A stretch of DNA of 64,000 bases from Castellaniella sp049673105 (GCF_049673105.1 NZ_JBATXG010000001.1:1-64000), one strand, 5' to 3'; shown: positions 34,212 through 42,853, numbered from the stretch's first letter. Notes: generated from the sequence alone by a model not told the origin. A program made the numbers and translations.

Positions 34212-34697
34212 TCAGTGCAGGGTGCGCCCCGCGTCGGGCATGTCGTCTGCATCGTCGCCGGCATCGGATTCGTCGATGTTGGCGGCGTCGTCCTCGTCGT
34301 CGGGCAGCTCGGTTTCCGACAGTTCAAAGGGCAGCAGTTCGGACAGTTCGTCCGACCAGCCGGCTTCTTCGCCTTGGGCGTCGACTTTGATGTAGCGGCA
34401 GCCTTCCAGTTCGGACAGCTGGATGGCCCACAGGAATTCGCAGTCGACGGGCTGACCGTCGCTAAGGTCCAGCCCGCCGCCATTGCCCAGGAACCGGGCG
34501 CCGGGGCCGCCCACCTGGACGTGCTGCCGGTCCTGGGCATCGTCGTCGGGACTCAAGGGCAGGGCGAACAGCGCCCATTCGAAGCCTTCGTCGGGTTCGG
34601 CGATGATTTCCGCGATGACGGGCTTGCCCATGTAGGCGCACAGGGCGTCGGCCGTGCGGCCCAGGAGATCGGCCTCGGCGGCGGTGAAGGTCAGCAT
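34212..34697 (-). CDS. conserved hypothetical protein with acidic tail
   Basis: A 161-residue cytosolic protein I do not recognise. The first 110 residues look folded (LGRTADALCAYMGKPVIAEIIAE, then FEWALFALPLS). The last 40 are dominated by Asp and Glu (ELPDDEDDAANIDESDAGDD) and are probably disordered. No signal peptide or membrane helix. The codon pattern is like that of its neighbours. Convergent with the glycosyltransferase (42-nt gap) and divergent from ettA. Confidence 0.75.
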   Translation of the reverse strand: MLTFTAAEADLLGRTADALCAYMGKPVIAEIIAEPDEGFEWALFALPLSPDDDAQDRQHVQVGGPGARFLGNGGGLDLSDGQPVDCEFLWAIQLSELEGCRYIKVDAQGEEAGWSDELSELLPFELSETELPDDEDDAANIDESDAGDDADDMPDAGRTLH

Positions 34698-34812
34698 GGT
34701 GGTGGTCCGGGAATTCGAGAAGTCGGTCTTTTGGCATTGTACGGTTTAGCAGTGATACTTTTGTGGGGGGCTTGCAGGGAGCCTGCTGGAGCAGCCAGCA
34801 GGCGAGTACCTC

Positions 34813-34843
34813 TTGCCGCATCACCCGGCGTCCGGCCTACAAT
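34813..34843 (+). promoter_or_regulatory. candidate ettA promoter
   Basis: TTGCCG (34813-34818) and TACAAT (34838-34843) with a 19-nt spacer, slightly long, predict a start near 34850, 44 nt before the ettA ATG. A 9-bp hairpin GCCTGCTGG/CCAGCAGGC (34781-34803) without a T run lies just upstream. Confidence 0.35.
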
Positions 34844-34893
34844 CGACCCTTTATGAGGCCGAATTCCTCGGCCCGAGCTTTGACGGTGACGCC

Positions 34894-36567
34894 ATGGCAC
34901 AGTACGTGTATTCCATGAACCGGGTGGGCAAAATCGTGCCCCCCAAACGCCAGATCCTGCGCGATATTTCCTTGTCCTTCTTCCCGGGCGCCAAGATCGG
35001 CGTGCTGGGCCTGAACGGGTCCGGCAAATCCACCCTGCTGAAGATCATGGCCGGGGTGGACAAGGACATCGAGGGCGAAGCCATCCCGATGGCGGGCTTG
35101 CGCATCGGCTATCTGCCCCAGGAACCGCAGCTGGATCCTGAACATACGGTGCGCCAGTCCGTCGAAGCCGGCCTGGGCGAGGTGTTCGAGGCTCGCAAGC
35201 GACTGGATGAGGTCTATGCCGCCTATGCCGAACCGGATGCCGATTTCGATGCTCTGGCCGCCGAGCAGGCCGAACTGGAAGCGGTCATCGCGGCTGCCGC
35301 CACCAGCGGTAGCGACGACATCGAAACGCAGATGGAAATTGCCGCGGATGCGCTGCGCCTGCCGCCTTGGGACGCGGCGGTCGGCAAGCTGTCCGGCGGT
35401 GAAAAACGCCGGGTGGCGCTGTGCCGTCTGCTGCTGTCCAAACCCGACATGCTGCTGCTGGACGAACCCACCAACCACCTGGACGCCGAATCGGTCGAAT
35501 GGCTGGAAGTCTTTTTGCGCCAGTTTCCGGGCACGGTCGTGGCCGTGACCCACGACCGCTACTTCCTGGACAACGCCGCGGAATGGATCCTGGAACTGGA
35601 CCGCGGGCACGGCATTCCCTGGAAGGGCAATTACAGTTCCTGGCTGGAACAAAAAGAAGACCGTCTGAAGCACGAGGAATCCGCCGAATCCGCCCGCCAG
35701 CGCACCATCAAGAAAGAGCTGGAATGGGTGCGGCAGAATCCCAAGGGCCGCCAGGCCAAGGCCAAGGCCCGTCTGGCGCGTTTCGAGGAACTGTCCTCGC
35801 ACGAATATCAGAAACGCAACGAGACCCAGGAAATCTTCATTCCCGTGGCCGAGCGCCTGGGCAACGAGGTCATCGAATTCCGCAATGTCTCGAAATCGTT
35901 CGGCGACCGTCTGCTGATCGACGACCTCAGCTTCAAGATTCCCGCCGGGGCCATCGTCGGCATCATCGGTCCCAACGGCGCCGGGAAATCCACGCTGTTT
36001 CGCATGATCGCCGGGCAGGAAGCCCCGGATGCCGGCGAAGTCGTGCTGGGCCAGACCGTCAAGCTGGCCTACGTGGACCAGTCGCGTGAATCCCTGCCCG
36101 ACGACAAGACGGTGTTCGACGCCATTTCCGACGGCGCCGACCTGCTGACTGTCGGGCGCTTCGAAATGCCTGCCCGTGCGTATCTGGGCCGCTTCAACTT
36201 CAAGGGCGCGGATCAGGGCAAGCAGGTCGGCAAGCTGTCGGGCGGCGAACGCGGTCGTCTGCATCTGGCCAAGACCCTGATCGCGGGCGGCAACGTGCTG
36301 CTGCTGGACGAGCCGTCCAACGACCTGGACGTGGAAACCTTGCGCGCCCTGGAAGACGCCTTGCTGGAATTCGCCGGCAGCGTGCTCGTCATCAGCCATG
36401 ACCGCTGGTTTCTGGACCGGATTGCGACGCATATTCTGGCCTTCGAAGGCGATTCCCAGGTGGTGTTCTTCGACGGCAACTATCAGGAATACGAGGCTGA
36501 CAAGCGCCAGCGCCTGGGCGAAGAGGCCGCCCGCCCGCGCCGGATTCGCTACAAGGCCTTGAAATAA
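34894..36567 (+). CDS. ettA: energy-dependent translational throttle EttA (ABC-F)
   Basis: A 557-residue ABC-F ATPase that binds the ribosomal E site and gates the first elongation steps according to ATP/ADP. Two ABC domains carry Walker A GLNGSGKST and GPNGAGKST, signatures LSGGEKRRVALC and LSGGERGRLHLA, and Walker B LLLDEPTNHLD and LLLDEPSNDLD. The intervening P-site tRNA-interaction linker (KEDRLKHEESAESARQRTIKKELEW) is present. Start 34894 gives MAQYVYSMNRVGKIVPP, the family N-terminus; the frame is open 27 codons upstream. Confidence 0.96.
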   Translation: MAQYVYSMNRVGKIVPPKRQILRDISLSFFPGAKIGVLGLNGSGKSTLLKIMAGVDKDIEGEAIPMAGLRIGYLPQEPQLDPEHTVRQSVEAGLGEVFEARKRLDEVYAAYAEPDADFDALAAEQAELEAVIAAAATSGSDDIETQMEIAADALRLPPWDAAVGKLSGGEKRRVALCRLLLSKPDMLLLDEPTNHLDAESVEWLEVFLRQFPGTVVAVTHDRYFLDNAAEWILELDRGHGIPWKGNYSSWLEQKEDRLKHEESAESARQRTIKKELEWVRQNPKGRQAKAKARLARFEELSSHEYQKRNETQEIFIPVAERLGNEVIEFRNVSKSFGDRLLIDDLSFKIPAGAIVGIIGPNGAGKSTLFRMIAGQEAPDAGEVVLGQTVKLAYVDQSRESLPDDKTVFDAISDGADLLTVGRFEMPARAYLGRFNFKGADQGKQVGKLSGGERGRLHLAKTLIAGGNVLLLDEPSNDLDVETLRALEDALLEFAGSVLVISHDRWFLDRIATHILAFEGDSQVVFFDGNYQEYEADKRQRLGEEAARPRRIRYKALK

Positions 36568-36619
36568 GGACAGGGGCCGCTTGCCCTCGGTCGGGCGGCT
36601 TCGATCACAGGAGCGCATC

Positions 36620-37177
36620 ATGAGAACCGCAGATCCCAGTCAGGCACTGATGACAGCCGGCGCCAGCCTGCTATTGATCGTGGATATGCAGGAGAAGTTG
36701 TTGCCCGCCATCCAGGAGGCCGATGCGCTGCGCAGCCGGGTGGCCCGTTTGGCCCAGGCGGCCTGTTTGCTGGCGGTGCCGGTATGGGCCACGGAACACT
36801 GGCCGCAGAAGATCGGCCCCACCCATGCCGATCTGCTTCCCCACCTCGATCACACGGTCGCCAAAACGCATTTCAACGCCTGCCGCGAACCTGCATTTCT
36901 GCGAAATTGGCCCGCGGGTCGTCCCCGAGTGTTGTTGACAGGCACAGAAGCCCACATCTGCGTGTTACAAACTGGCCTGGGTCTGGCGCAGGCCGGCTAT
37001 GAGCCGGTGTTGGTGGCGGATGGTATCGGATCCCGCCGTGCGTCCGATCGGGTGGCGGCCTGCGAGCGCTGGCGTCGCTATGGCCTGGAAACCGTCACCG
37101 CCGAAATGGCCATTTATGAATGGTTGGAAACGCCCGAACATCACGCTTTCCGCAACGTGTTGGCCTTGGTCAAATAG
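36620..37177 (+). CDS. isochorismatase-family cysteine hydrolase
   Basis: A 185-residue alpha/beta hydrolase of the isochorismatase/nicotinamidase superfamily. The triad is visible: Asp in LLLIVDMQEKL, Lys in TVAKTHFNAC and the nucleophilic Cys in TGTEAHICVLQT. The cis-peptide region TGTEAHIC resembles YcaC/hydrolase-like members, not nicotinamidases. The substrate is unknown. CAGGAG precedes the ATG at 36620. It follows ettA after 52 nt in the same direction. Confidence 0.87.
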   Translation: MRTADPSQALMTAGASLLLIVDMQEKLLPAIQEADALRSRVARLAQAACLLAVPVWATEHWPQKIGPTHADLLPHLDHTVAKTHFNACREPAFLRNWPAGRPRVLLTGTEAHICVLQTGLGLAQAGYEPVLVADGIGSRRASDRVAACERWRRYGLETVTAEMAIYEWLETPEHHAFRNVLALVK

Positions 37178-37293
37178 GCTGTTTCGGGTCTTTCCGGATG
37201 CGCTGATCGAAACAACTGTAGCCTCGGCTCACAGTTTTCGGTTGGGCAGTAGGTTATAAAGAAACCAAGGTATTCAAAGAAGGAGAACCTCCT

Positions 37294-37521
37294 ATGTCTA
37301 TTCGCGCCCTTGGGAAATTCAGTGCAGTGCTGGTGCTGGCGACTGCCATGGCAGGCTGCTCATCCTGGGACAACATGAGCCATCGTCAAAAATCTGCCGT
37401 GACCGGCGCCGGTCTCGGCGGCGTGGCGGGGGCTGTGATCTCGGGTGGCGGCATCCTGGGAACGGTTGGCGGCGCAGCCATCGGCGGTGTGATCGGTGAT
37501 CAGGTCGGCAAGAACCGCTGA
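37294..37521 (+). CDS. small glycine-zipper lipoprotein (OsmB-like)
   Basis: A 75-residue outer-membrane-type lipoprotein with lipobox MAGC (Cys near residue 22) and a glycine-zipper two-helix region (GAGLGGVAGAVISGGGILG, then GGAAIGGVIGDQVG). Family members such as OsmB are induced by osmotic or envelope stress. AAGGAG precedes the ATG and a strong terminator follows. It is monocistronic. Confidence 0.88.
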   Translation: MSIRALGKFSAVLVLATAMAGCSSWDNMSHRQKSAVTGAGLGGVAGAVISGGGILGTVGGAAIGGVIGDQVGKNR

Positions 37522-37570
37522 TCTGCCGGACGTCTGATCCCCTCGTGGAGGTCTGCTTCCTCCTCGTGCG

Positions 37571-37603
37571 TAAAAGGCTCCTTCGGGAGCCTTTTACGTT
37601 TTT
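37571..37603 (+). terminator. Rho-independent terminator after the glycine-zipper gene
   Basis: TAAAAGGCTCC (37571-37581), a TTCG tetraloop, GGAGCCTTTTA (37586-37596), then CG and TTTTT. The A/T-rich base makes it potentially bidirectional. Confidence 0.9.
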
Positions 37604-37646
37604 CCGGCGTAGGATGGATCTTGACTTTCCACTCAATCCCGGCTTA

Positions 37647-37668
37647 AATTCAAACGATCGTTTGAATT
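37647..37668. promoter_or_regulatory. perfect 22-bp palindrome, TetR-type operator
   Basis: Arms AATTCAAACGA and their exact complement form a perfect palindrome with the CAAACG-AT-CGTTTG core. Palindromes with CAAACGNNCGTTTG cores are bound by TetR-family regulators of fatty-acid or acyl-CoA metabolism in related bacteria (family knowledge). It lies 69 nt upstream of the acyl-CoA dehydrogenase start. No TetR gene is in the window. Confidence 0.7.
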
Positions 37669-37736
37669 ATATGAGACTTGGCTGTTTGGCTCTGGCACTG
37701 CGCCGGCTGGACAGTCATCCACCCGGAGACCTGGAG

Positions 37737-39542
37737 ATGCCCGACTATAAAGCCCCCCTGCGCGAAATCCGTTTCGTGCGCGACGAGGTTCTGAATTATC
37801 CCGACCATTACCAGTCCCTGCCGGGCTGTCAGGACGCCACGCCGGACATGGTGGACGCCATTCTGGAGGAAGGCGCGAAATTCTGCCAGGAAATCCTGGC
37901 GCCGCTGAATCAGGTCGGTGACCGCGAGGGCTGTACCTGGTCGCCTGACGGCGTCACTACTCCCAAAGGCTTCAAGGAAGCCTATGCGCAGTATGTGGAA
38001 GGCGGTTGGCCGGCGCTGTCGCACGACCCGGCGCATGGCGGCCAAGGTCTGCCCGAATCTCTGGGCATGGCCATCAGCGAACTGATGGGCGAGGCCAATT
38101 GGGCCTGGGGCATGTACCCCGGCTTGTCGCATGGCGCCATGAACACCTTGCAGGCGCATGGCACGCAGGAACAGCAGAAAACCTATCTGGAACCGCTGGT
38201 GTCCGGGAAATGGACCGGCACCATGTGCCTGACCGAGGCCCATTGCGGGACCGACCTGGGCATGCTGCGTACCAAGGCCGAACCCCAGGCCGATGGCAGC
38301 TACCGCATCAGCGGCACCAAGATCTTCATTTCCGCCGGCGAACACGATATGGCGGAAAACATCGTGCACATCGTGCTGGCCCGCCTGCCGGATGCGCCGG
38401 CGGGCACGAAAGGGATTTCCCTGTTCATCGTGCCGAAATTCCTGCCGGACGGGCAGGGCGGCCTGGGCGCGCGCAATGCCGTCAATTGCGGGTCGATCGA
38501 GCACAAGATGGGCATCCACGGCAATGCTACCTGCGTCATGAACTTCGATGAAGCCACCGGCTTTCTGATCGGTGCGGCCAACAAAGGCCTGAACTGCATG
38601 TTCACCTTCATGAACACGGCGCGGCTGGGCACGGCCATTCAGGGCCTGGCGCATGCCGAGGTCGCCTTCCAGGGGGCGAACCAGTATGCGCATGACCGCC
38701 TGCAGATGCGCGCGCTCAGCGGCCCGAAGTTCCCCGATCAGCCGGCGGATCCCATCATCGTGCACCCCGACGTGCGCCGCATGCTGCTGACCATCAAGGC
38801 CTTCGCCGAAGGCAACCGGGCGCTGCTGTACTATGCCGCGCAGCAGGTGGACATCGCCCACTACAGCCAGGATGCGGAACAGCGCGAACTGGCGGACAAG
38901 CTGCTCAGCTTCCTGACGCCGATCGCCAAGGCCTTCATGACCGAAACCGGCTTTGAAGCGGCCAACCTGGGTGTTCAGGTGTTCGGCGGTCACGGTTATA
39001 TTGCCGAACACGGCATGGAACAGAACGTGCGCGACAGCCGCATTTCCATGCTGTACGAGGGCACCACCGGCGTTCAGGCCCTGGATCTGCTGGGCCGCAA
39101 GGTGCTGATGACCCAGGGCGAGACCCTGCGGGCCTTCACCAAGGTCGTGCACAAGTTCTGCAAGGCGCAAAGCGGCAACCGGGCGATTTCCGAATTCGTG
39201 AAGCCGCTGGCCGAGCTGAACAAGGAATGGGGCAGCCTGACCATGAAAATCGGCATGTCGGCCATGACCAACCGCGAAGCGGTGGGCGCGGCCTCCGTCG
39301 ATTACCTGATGTATTCCGGCTATGTGACCCTGGCGTATTTCTGGGCCGACATGGCGCGGGTTGCCGCTGAAAAGCTGAAATCCGGCGAAGGCGACAAGGC
39401 TTTCTATCAGGCCAAGCTGCATACGGCGCGTTTCTACTTCACACGTATCCTGCCGCGCACCCTGGCGCATGCGGAAGCCATGAAGGCAGGGCCTGCCGTG
39501 CTGCTGGATATGCCGGCCGAGGACTTCGCACTGGGATATTGA
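37737..39542 (+). CDS. acyl-CoA dehydrogenase (about 600-aa class, C-terminal extension)
   Basis: A 601-residue FAD-dependent acyl-CoA dehydrogenase for beta-oxidation. Visible blocks are CLTEAHCGTDLGMLRTKAE (FAD/substrate-binding domain), the EHKMGIHGNATCVMNFDEA strand region, the catalytic-base region (GHGYIAEHGMEQNVRDSRISMLYEGTTGVQ) and a C-terminal extension of about 120 residues found in this long class. Start 37737 follows GGAG and gives MPDYKAPLREIRFV; the open frame further upstream covers the palindromic operator and a terminator. Chain-length preference is not evident. Confidence 0.94.
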   Translation: MPDYKAPLREIRFVRDEVLNYPDHYQSLPGCQDATPDMVDAILEEGAKFCQEILAPLNQVGDREGCTWSPDGVTTPKGFKEAYAQYVEGGWPALSHDPAHGGQGLPESLGMAISELMGEANWAWGMYPGLSHGAMNTLQAHGTQEQQKTYLEPLVSGKWTGTMCLTEAHCGTDLGMLRTKAEPQADGSYRISGTKIFISAGEHDMAENIVHIVLARLPDAPAGTKGISLFIVPKFLPDGQGGLGARNAVNCGSIEHKMGIHGNATCVMNFDEATGFLIGAANKGLNCMFTFMNTARLGTAIQGLAHAEVAFQGANQYAHDRLQMRALSGPKFPDQPADPIIVHPDVRRMLLTIKAFAEGNRALLYYAAQQVDIAHYSQDAEQRELADKLLSFLTPIAKAFMTETGFEAANLGVQVFGGHGYIAEHGMEQNVRDSRISMLYEGTTGVQALDLLGRKVLMTQGETLRAFTKVVHKFCKAQSGNRAISEFVKPLAELNKEWGSLTMKIGMSAMTNREAVGAASVDYLMYSGYVTLAYFWADMARVAAEKLKSGEGDKAFYQAKLHTARFYFTRILPRTLAHAEAMKAGPAVLLDMPAEDFALGY

Positions 39543-39579
39543 TTTGCCGGGTATCGGCGGCTGACGCCGCCGACCACGC

Positions 39580-39610
39580 AAAAAGGGGTTGCAGGCTGCA
39601 GCCCCTTTTT
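39580..39610. terminator. bidirectional terminator after the acyl-CoA dehydrogenase
   Basis: AAAAAGGGG (39580-39588) pairs with CCCCTTTTT (39602-39610), with an inner TTGCA/TGCAG stem and a 3-nt loop, giving a nearly unbroken stem with A and T runs on each side. Confidence 0.9.
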
Positions 39611-39705
39611 GCTGTGCGCCAGATGTCGCTCCATCGCGGGGACTTTGGCAGCCTTGTCCTGCGCCCGCTGTACACTGGGCGCTTTGCTCCATCCGCGATT
39701 CCGAC

Positions 39706-40590
39706 ATGCTGTTGACCCTGCTGAACATCGTCCTGCCCGTGTTTGCCGTGGCCGCCCTGGGCTACGTCTTTGGGCGGCGTCAGGGGCGGACGCCGGACAT
39801 GAGCTTCATCAACCATGCCAACGTCATGGTGTTCTGCCCGGCCCTGGTGTTTTCAGCTTTGTTGGACAACCCGGTCGATCTGATGCGGGGCTGGCCTTTG
39901 ATGGCGGCGGGGGTGCTGATCATCATCGTGCCGGGGCTGTTGCTGGCCTGTGTGCGCTGTCCTGGCGTATCGCGCCCGGCCTTTCTGGTGCCGGGCATGT
40001 TCCGCAACACCGGCAATATCGGCATTCCCCTGATGATGCTGGCCTATGGCAAGGATCTGCTGGGCGATATCGTCGTGCTGTTCGTGCTGTCGAATCTGCT
40101 GCATTTTTCCCTGGGTCTGTTCCTGCTGACGCGCGGCGGCGATCGCTGGATGTGGCTGCGCAATCCGAATGTCTGGGCGGCGTTTCTGGGGGTGTGGCTG
40201 GCTCCGCACCGGGACTGGATCCCCGGGTTCGTCACGACGTCGATCGACTTGACCGGCCAGATCGCCATTCCCCTGATGCTGTTCGGGCTGGGGGTGCGTC
40301 TGTCACAGGACCGGATTGAACAGATGGGCCTGGCCCTGCGCATCAATATCCTGTATCTGCTGGCCGGTCTGCTGACCTTGCCCATCGTCTTGTGGGCGTT
40401 GCCCCTGACGCCGGAATGGTCGCGGCTGGTGGCGCTGTCGGTGATGCTGCCCCCCGCGGTCCTGAATTATCTGTTGTGTGAACAATACCGGGTCGAACCG
40501 CGGACGGTCGCCAGCGTGGTGTTGCTGGGCAATGTGCTGTCGGTGGGGATTATTCCGCTGGTGGTCTGGGCGACGCTGACTTGGATTTGA
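39706..40590 (+). CDS. AEC-family (auxin efflux carrier-like) permease
   Basis: A 294-residue membrane protein with about ten helices. The AEC pattern is clear: VMVFCPALVFSALLDNP in the first half, GMFRNTGNIGIPLMMLAYG in the middle and the second-half SVMLPPAVLNYLLCEQY. Members carry small organic acids or similar solutes; the substrate is unknown. Start 39706 is chosen because the sequence upstream is the terminator of the preceding gene. Monocistronic. Confidence 0.87.
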   Translation: MLLTLLNIVLPVFAVAALGYVFGRRQGRTPDMSFINHANVMVFCPALVFSALLDNPVDLMRGWPLMAAGVLIIIVPGLLLACVRCPGVSRPAFLVPGMFRNTGNIGIPLMMLAYGKDLLGDIVVLFVLSNLLHFSLGLFLLTRGGDRWMWLRNPNVWAAFLGVWLAPHRDWIPGFVTTSIDLTGQIAIPLMLFGLGVRLSQDRIEQMGLALRINILYLLAGLLTLPIVLWALPLTPEWSRLVALSVMLPPAVLNYLLCEQYRVEPRTVASVVLLGNVLSVGIIPLVVWATLTWI

Positions 40591-40622
40591 AGTGGCGTTG
40601 GTTCCGATTTGACGCAGCGGCG

Positions 40623-40866
40623 CCGGTTCCGGGCTGGGCAGCGAGGCAGCTGAGAGTGAACTTCGAGCCCGCCAAGAGAACCGGTCTCAGCGGGGAGGCA
40701 AGCGAGCCACCGTTCAATCGGGACGCTTGTGCTCAGTCCGGGGGACTGAGCACCCCGCGCGTTTGGCGAGCGCCCCGATGAGACCGGTTTTCTTGGGCAG
40801 TCCCGGCTGTGCCGGGACCGGGCGAGGTGAACGGCTCAGCTGCCTCGCTGCCCAGCCCGGAACCGG
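40623..40866. repeat. 244-bp nested inverted-repeat element, possible structured RNA
   Basis: This fills the only gene-free stretch over 300 nt (40591-40922). Perfect 32-bp arms lie at 40623-40654 and 40835-40866. Inside are near-perfect arms sharing ACCGGTCTCA (about 40671-40689 with 40779-40798), a 10-bp hairpin TGCTCAGTCC/GGACTGAGCA with GGG loop (40730-40752), and an 8-bp hairpin GTCCCGGC/GCCGGGAC (40800-40818). There is no convincing ORF and no T-run terminator. It lies between the 3' ends of the AEC permease gene and minE. I do not recognise a known RNA class. Confidence 0.75.
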
Positions 40867-40922
40867 TCCCTATCGAAGCCATGATCGCTTCCTGGGGAGC
40901 AACCCGCAGGGGCGGGCTTGCG

Positions 40923-41183
40923 TCAGGCCTCGTCCGCCTGCGGCATCTCGATTTTGACTTCCAGGACTTCCAGGGAATCCTGGCGGTCCAGATTGACCTT
41001 GATGTCGTCCGGATTGATTTTGACGTATTTCGAGATGACGGCAATCAGTTCCTGCTGCATCTGCTGCAGGAAATCCGGGCTGCGACCGCTGCTGCGTTCA
41101 TTGATCAGAATGAGCTGCAGGCGGTCTTTGGCAATATTGGCGGAATTCTTCTTTTGTCCGCGGAAAAAATCCATGAACGCCAT
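40923..41183 (-). CDS. minE: cell-division topological specificity factor MinE
   Basis: An 86-residue protein that displaces MinD from the membrane and drives pole-to-pole oscillation. The anti-MinCD segment (about 10-35; FFRGQKKNSANIAKDRLQLI) and topological domain (VISKYVKINPDDIKVNLDRQ) are present. It begins 2 nt after the minD stop. Confidence 0.96.
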   Translation of the reverse strand: MAFMDFFRGQKKNSANIAKDRLQLILINERSSGRSPDFLQQMQQELIAVISKYVKINPDDIKVNLDRQDSLEVLEVKIEMPQADEA

Positions 41184-41185
41184 GC

Positions 41186-42001
41186 TTATTTACCCCCGAA
41201 AAGCCGCTTGAGCAGGCCCGGTTTTTCGTAGTCGACAAAACGCAGCGGCTTTTCTTCGCCCAGGTAGCGGGCGACCACGTCTTGGTAGGCCAGGGCCACA
41301 TCGGATTCGCCTTTGTGGATGGCAGGGACGCCCTCGTTGGAGGCCTGCAGGACGATTTCCGATTCGGGAATCACGCCGATCAGGCGGATGCGCAGAATGT
41401 CTTCGATGTCGCCCAGCGACAGCATCTCGCCGTCGGCGACCCGTTTTGCGTTGTAGCGGGTCAGCAGCAGGTGTTCCTTGACGGGTTCTTCGCCCTTTTC
41501 GGCGCGGCGCGATTTGGCTGACAGGATCCCCAGGATGCGGTCCGAGTCGCGGACCGAGGAGACCTCGGGGTTGGTGACGACCAGCGCGTCGTCGGCGAAA
41601 TACGAGGCCATGATGGCGCCGGTTTCGATACCGGCGGGCGAGTCGCAGACGATGTAGTCGAAATCCATCGCGTGCAGGCCGTCCAGGACCTTTTCCACGC
41701 CTTCGCGGGTCAGGGCGTCTTTGTCTCGCGTCTGGGAGGCCGGCAGGATATACAGATTATCCAGTTGTTTATCGCGGATCAGCGCCTGGTTCAGAGAGGC
41801 TTCACCCTGGATGACATTGACGAAGTCGTACACGACCCGGCGTTCGCAGCCCATGATCAGATCCAGATTGCGCAGGCCGACGTCGAAGTCGATGACCACG
41901 GTCTTGTGGCCGCGCATGGCCAGGCCGGCGGAAAAGCTGGCACTGGTGGTGGTCTTGCCCACGCCACCCTTGCCGGAAGTGACTACAACGATGCGCGCCA
42001 T
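41186..42001 (-). CDS. minD: septum-site-determining ATPase MinD
   Basis: A 271-residue ParA/MinD ATPase. The deviant Walker A GKGGVGKTT lies at about 10-18 and FDVGLRNLDLIMGCERRVVYDF follows; the C-terminal amphipathic membrane-targeting helix is visible as KPGLLKRLFGGK. It recruits MinC to the membrane. Confidence 0.97.
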   Translation of the reverse strand: MARIVVVTSGKGGVGKTTTSASFSAGLAMRGHKTVVIDFDVGLRNLDLIMGCERRVVYDFVNVIQGEASLNQALIRDKQLDNLYILPASQTRDKDALTREGVEKVLDGLHAMDFDYIVCDSPAGIETGAIMASYFADDALVVTNPEVSSVRDSDRILGILSAKSRRAEKGEEPVKEHLLLTRYNAKRVADGEMLSLGDIEDILRIRLIGVIPESEIVLQASNEGVPAIHKGESDVALAYQDVVARYLGEEKPLRFVDYEKPGLLKRLFGGK

Positions 42002-42103
42002 GGTATCGGTATTCCCCTGTTTTCAAAATTCATGACATCGTAAAGCAAAACGCGGTCATATATTGGAATGGTCGTCGCTGAACGTATCCGCGTTTGACGA
42101 TTT

Positions 42104-42847
42104 TTATAGCGCCTGGATGCGCAGCGTGTCGCCGTCCAGCGTGATCCGGGCCGCCTGATTATGCAGGGTTTTGGGCAACTGCGTTTCGACAACGCGGTAA
42201 ACCCCGGCGATGGCGAGCAGTTCCGGATCCAGCTGGGTGGTCAGGATCATCGCGTCGGTGCGCCCTTGGGCGCCGGCCATGGCCTTGCCGCGCAAGGGGC
42301 CGTAGACGTGGATGTGGCCGTCGGCGATGACTTCGGCCCCCTGGCTGACCTGGGCCATGACGATCAGGTCGCCGCCCTTGGCGTAGATCCGTTGGCCGGA
42401 TCGCAAGGGGTGGCGGATGACCAGGGTCTGGCTGGCGGAGAGCGCAAGCGGCGATTCCTGGGACGCTGGCGCGGGATCGTCGGCAGCCGGCGGCGGAGCC
42501 GGCAGATCGCGCGGTGCGCCCGCCGGGCCGGCGCTGCGGCTGGCGGATGCGTCCAACGGCGGCAGACCGGCTTTCAGGGCGGACGTCTGCAGGGCCGGGT
42601 CGGTCTGCACGCCGATGGGGTGCAGGTGATGTTTGCGCATCGCGGCGACCAGAGCCTTCCAGTCGGGAGCCTGGTCCAGCCCCTGGGCATCCAGGATGAC
42701 AGGTTCGTTTTCGTAGAAGGCGCCCGCTTCGCGGATGCGATCATCCAGCGTCTGCAGCAGGGCAGGCGTGTCGGACGTATACAGCACGATGCGCAGCGCA
42801 TAGAGCGTGGCGCTTTTGAATTCCAGGATATCGGATCGGGTGCCCAT
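42104..42847 (-). CDS. minC: septum formation inhibitor MinC
   Basis: A 247-residue FtsZ antagonist. The N-terminal domain (about 1-110) is followed by a Pro/Ala-rich linker and the C-terminal beta-helix (RSGQRIYAKGGDLIVMAQVSQGAEVIADGHIHVYG), the MinD-binding part. It starts 6 nt after glnS; minD follows after about 100 nt. Confidence 0.95.
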   Translation of the reverse strand: MGTRSDILEFKSATLYALRIVLYTSDTPALLQTLDDRIREAGAFYENEPVILDAQGLDQAPDWKALVAAMRKHHLHPIGVQTDPALQTSALKAGLPPLDASASRSAGPAGAPRDLPAPPPAADDPAPASQESPLALSASQTLVIRHPLRSGQRIYAKGGDLIVMAQVSQGAEVIADGHIHVYGPLRGKAMAGAQGRTDAMILTTQLDPELLAIAGVYRVVETQLPKTLHNQAARITLDGDTLRIQAL

Positions 42848-42853
42848 CGTGTA

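Noticed and set aside
34781..34803. Hairpin GCCTGCTGG/CCAGCAGGC as a terminator or attenuator of ettA
   Set aside because: No T run on either strand and it lies upstream of the candidate promoter; function not supported.
37213..37239. Inverted repeat AACTGT...ACAGTT as a LexA box upstream of the glycine-zipper gene
   Set aside because: The CTGT and ACAG ends are separated by 11 nt rather than 8; it is more likely a small hairpin.
37650..39728. A 692-codon open frame on the minus strand over the acyl-CoA dehydrogenase gene
   Set aside because: It is the codon-shadow of a GC-rich coding region; the opposite strand encodes a clear acyl-CoA dehydrogenase, and the predicted product is unlike any protein I know.
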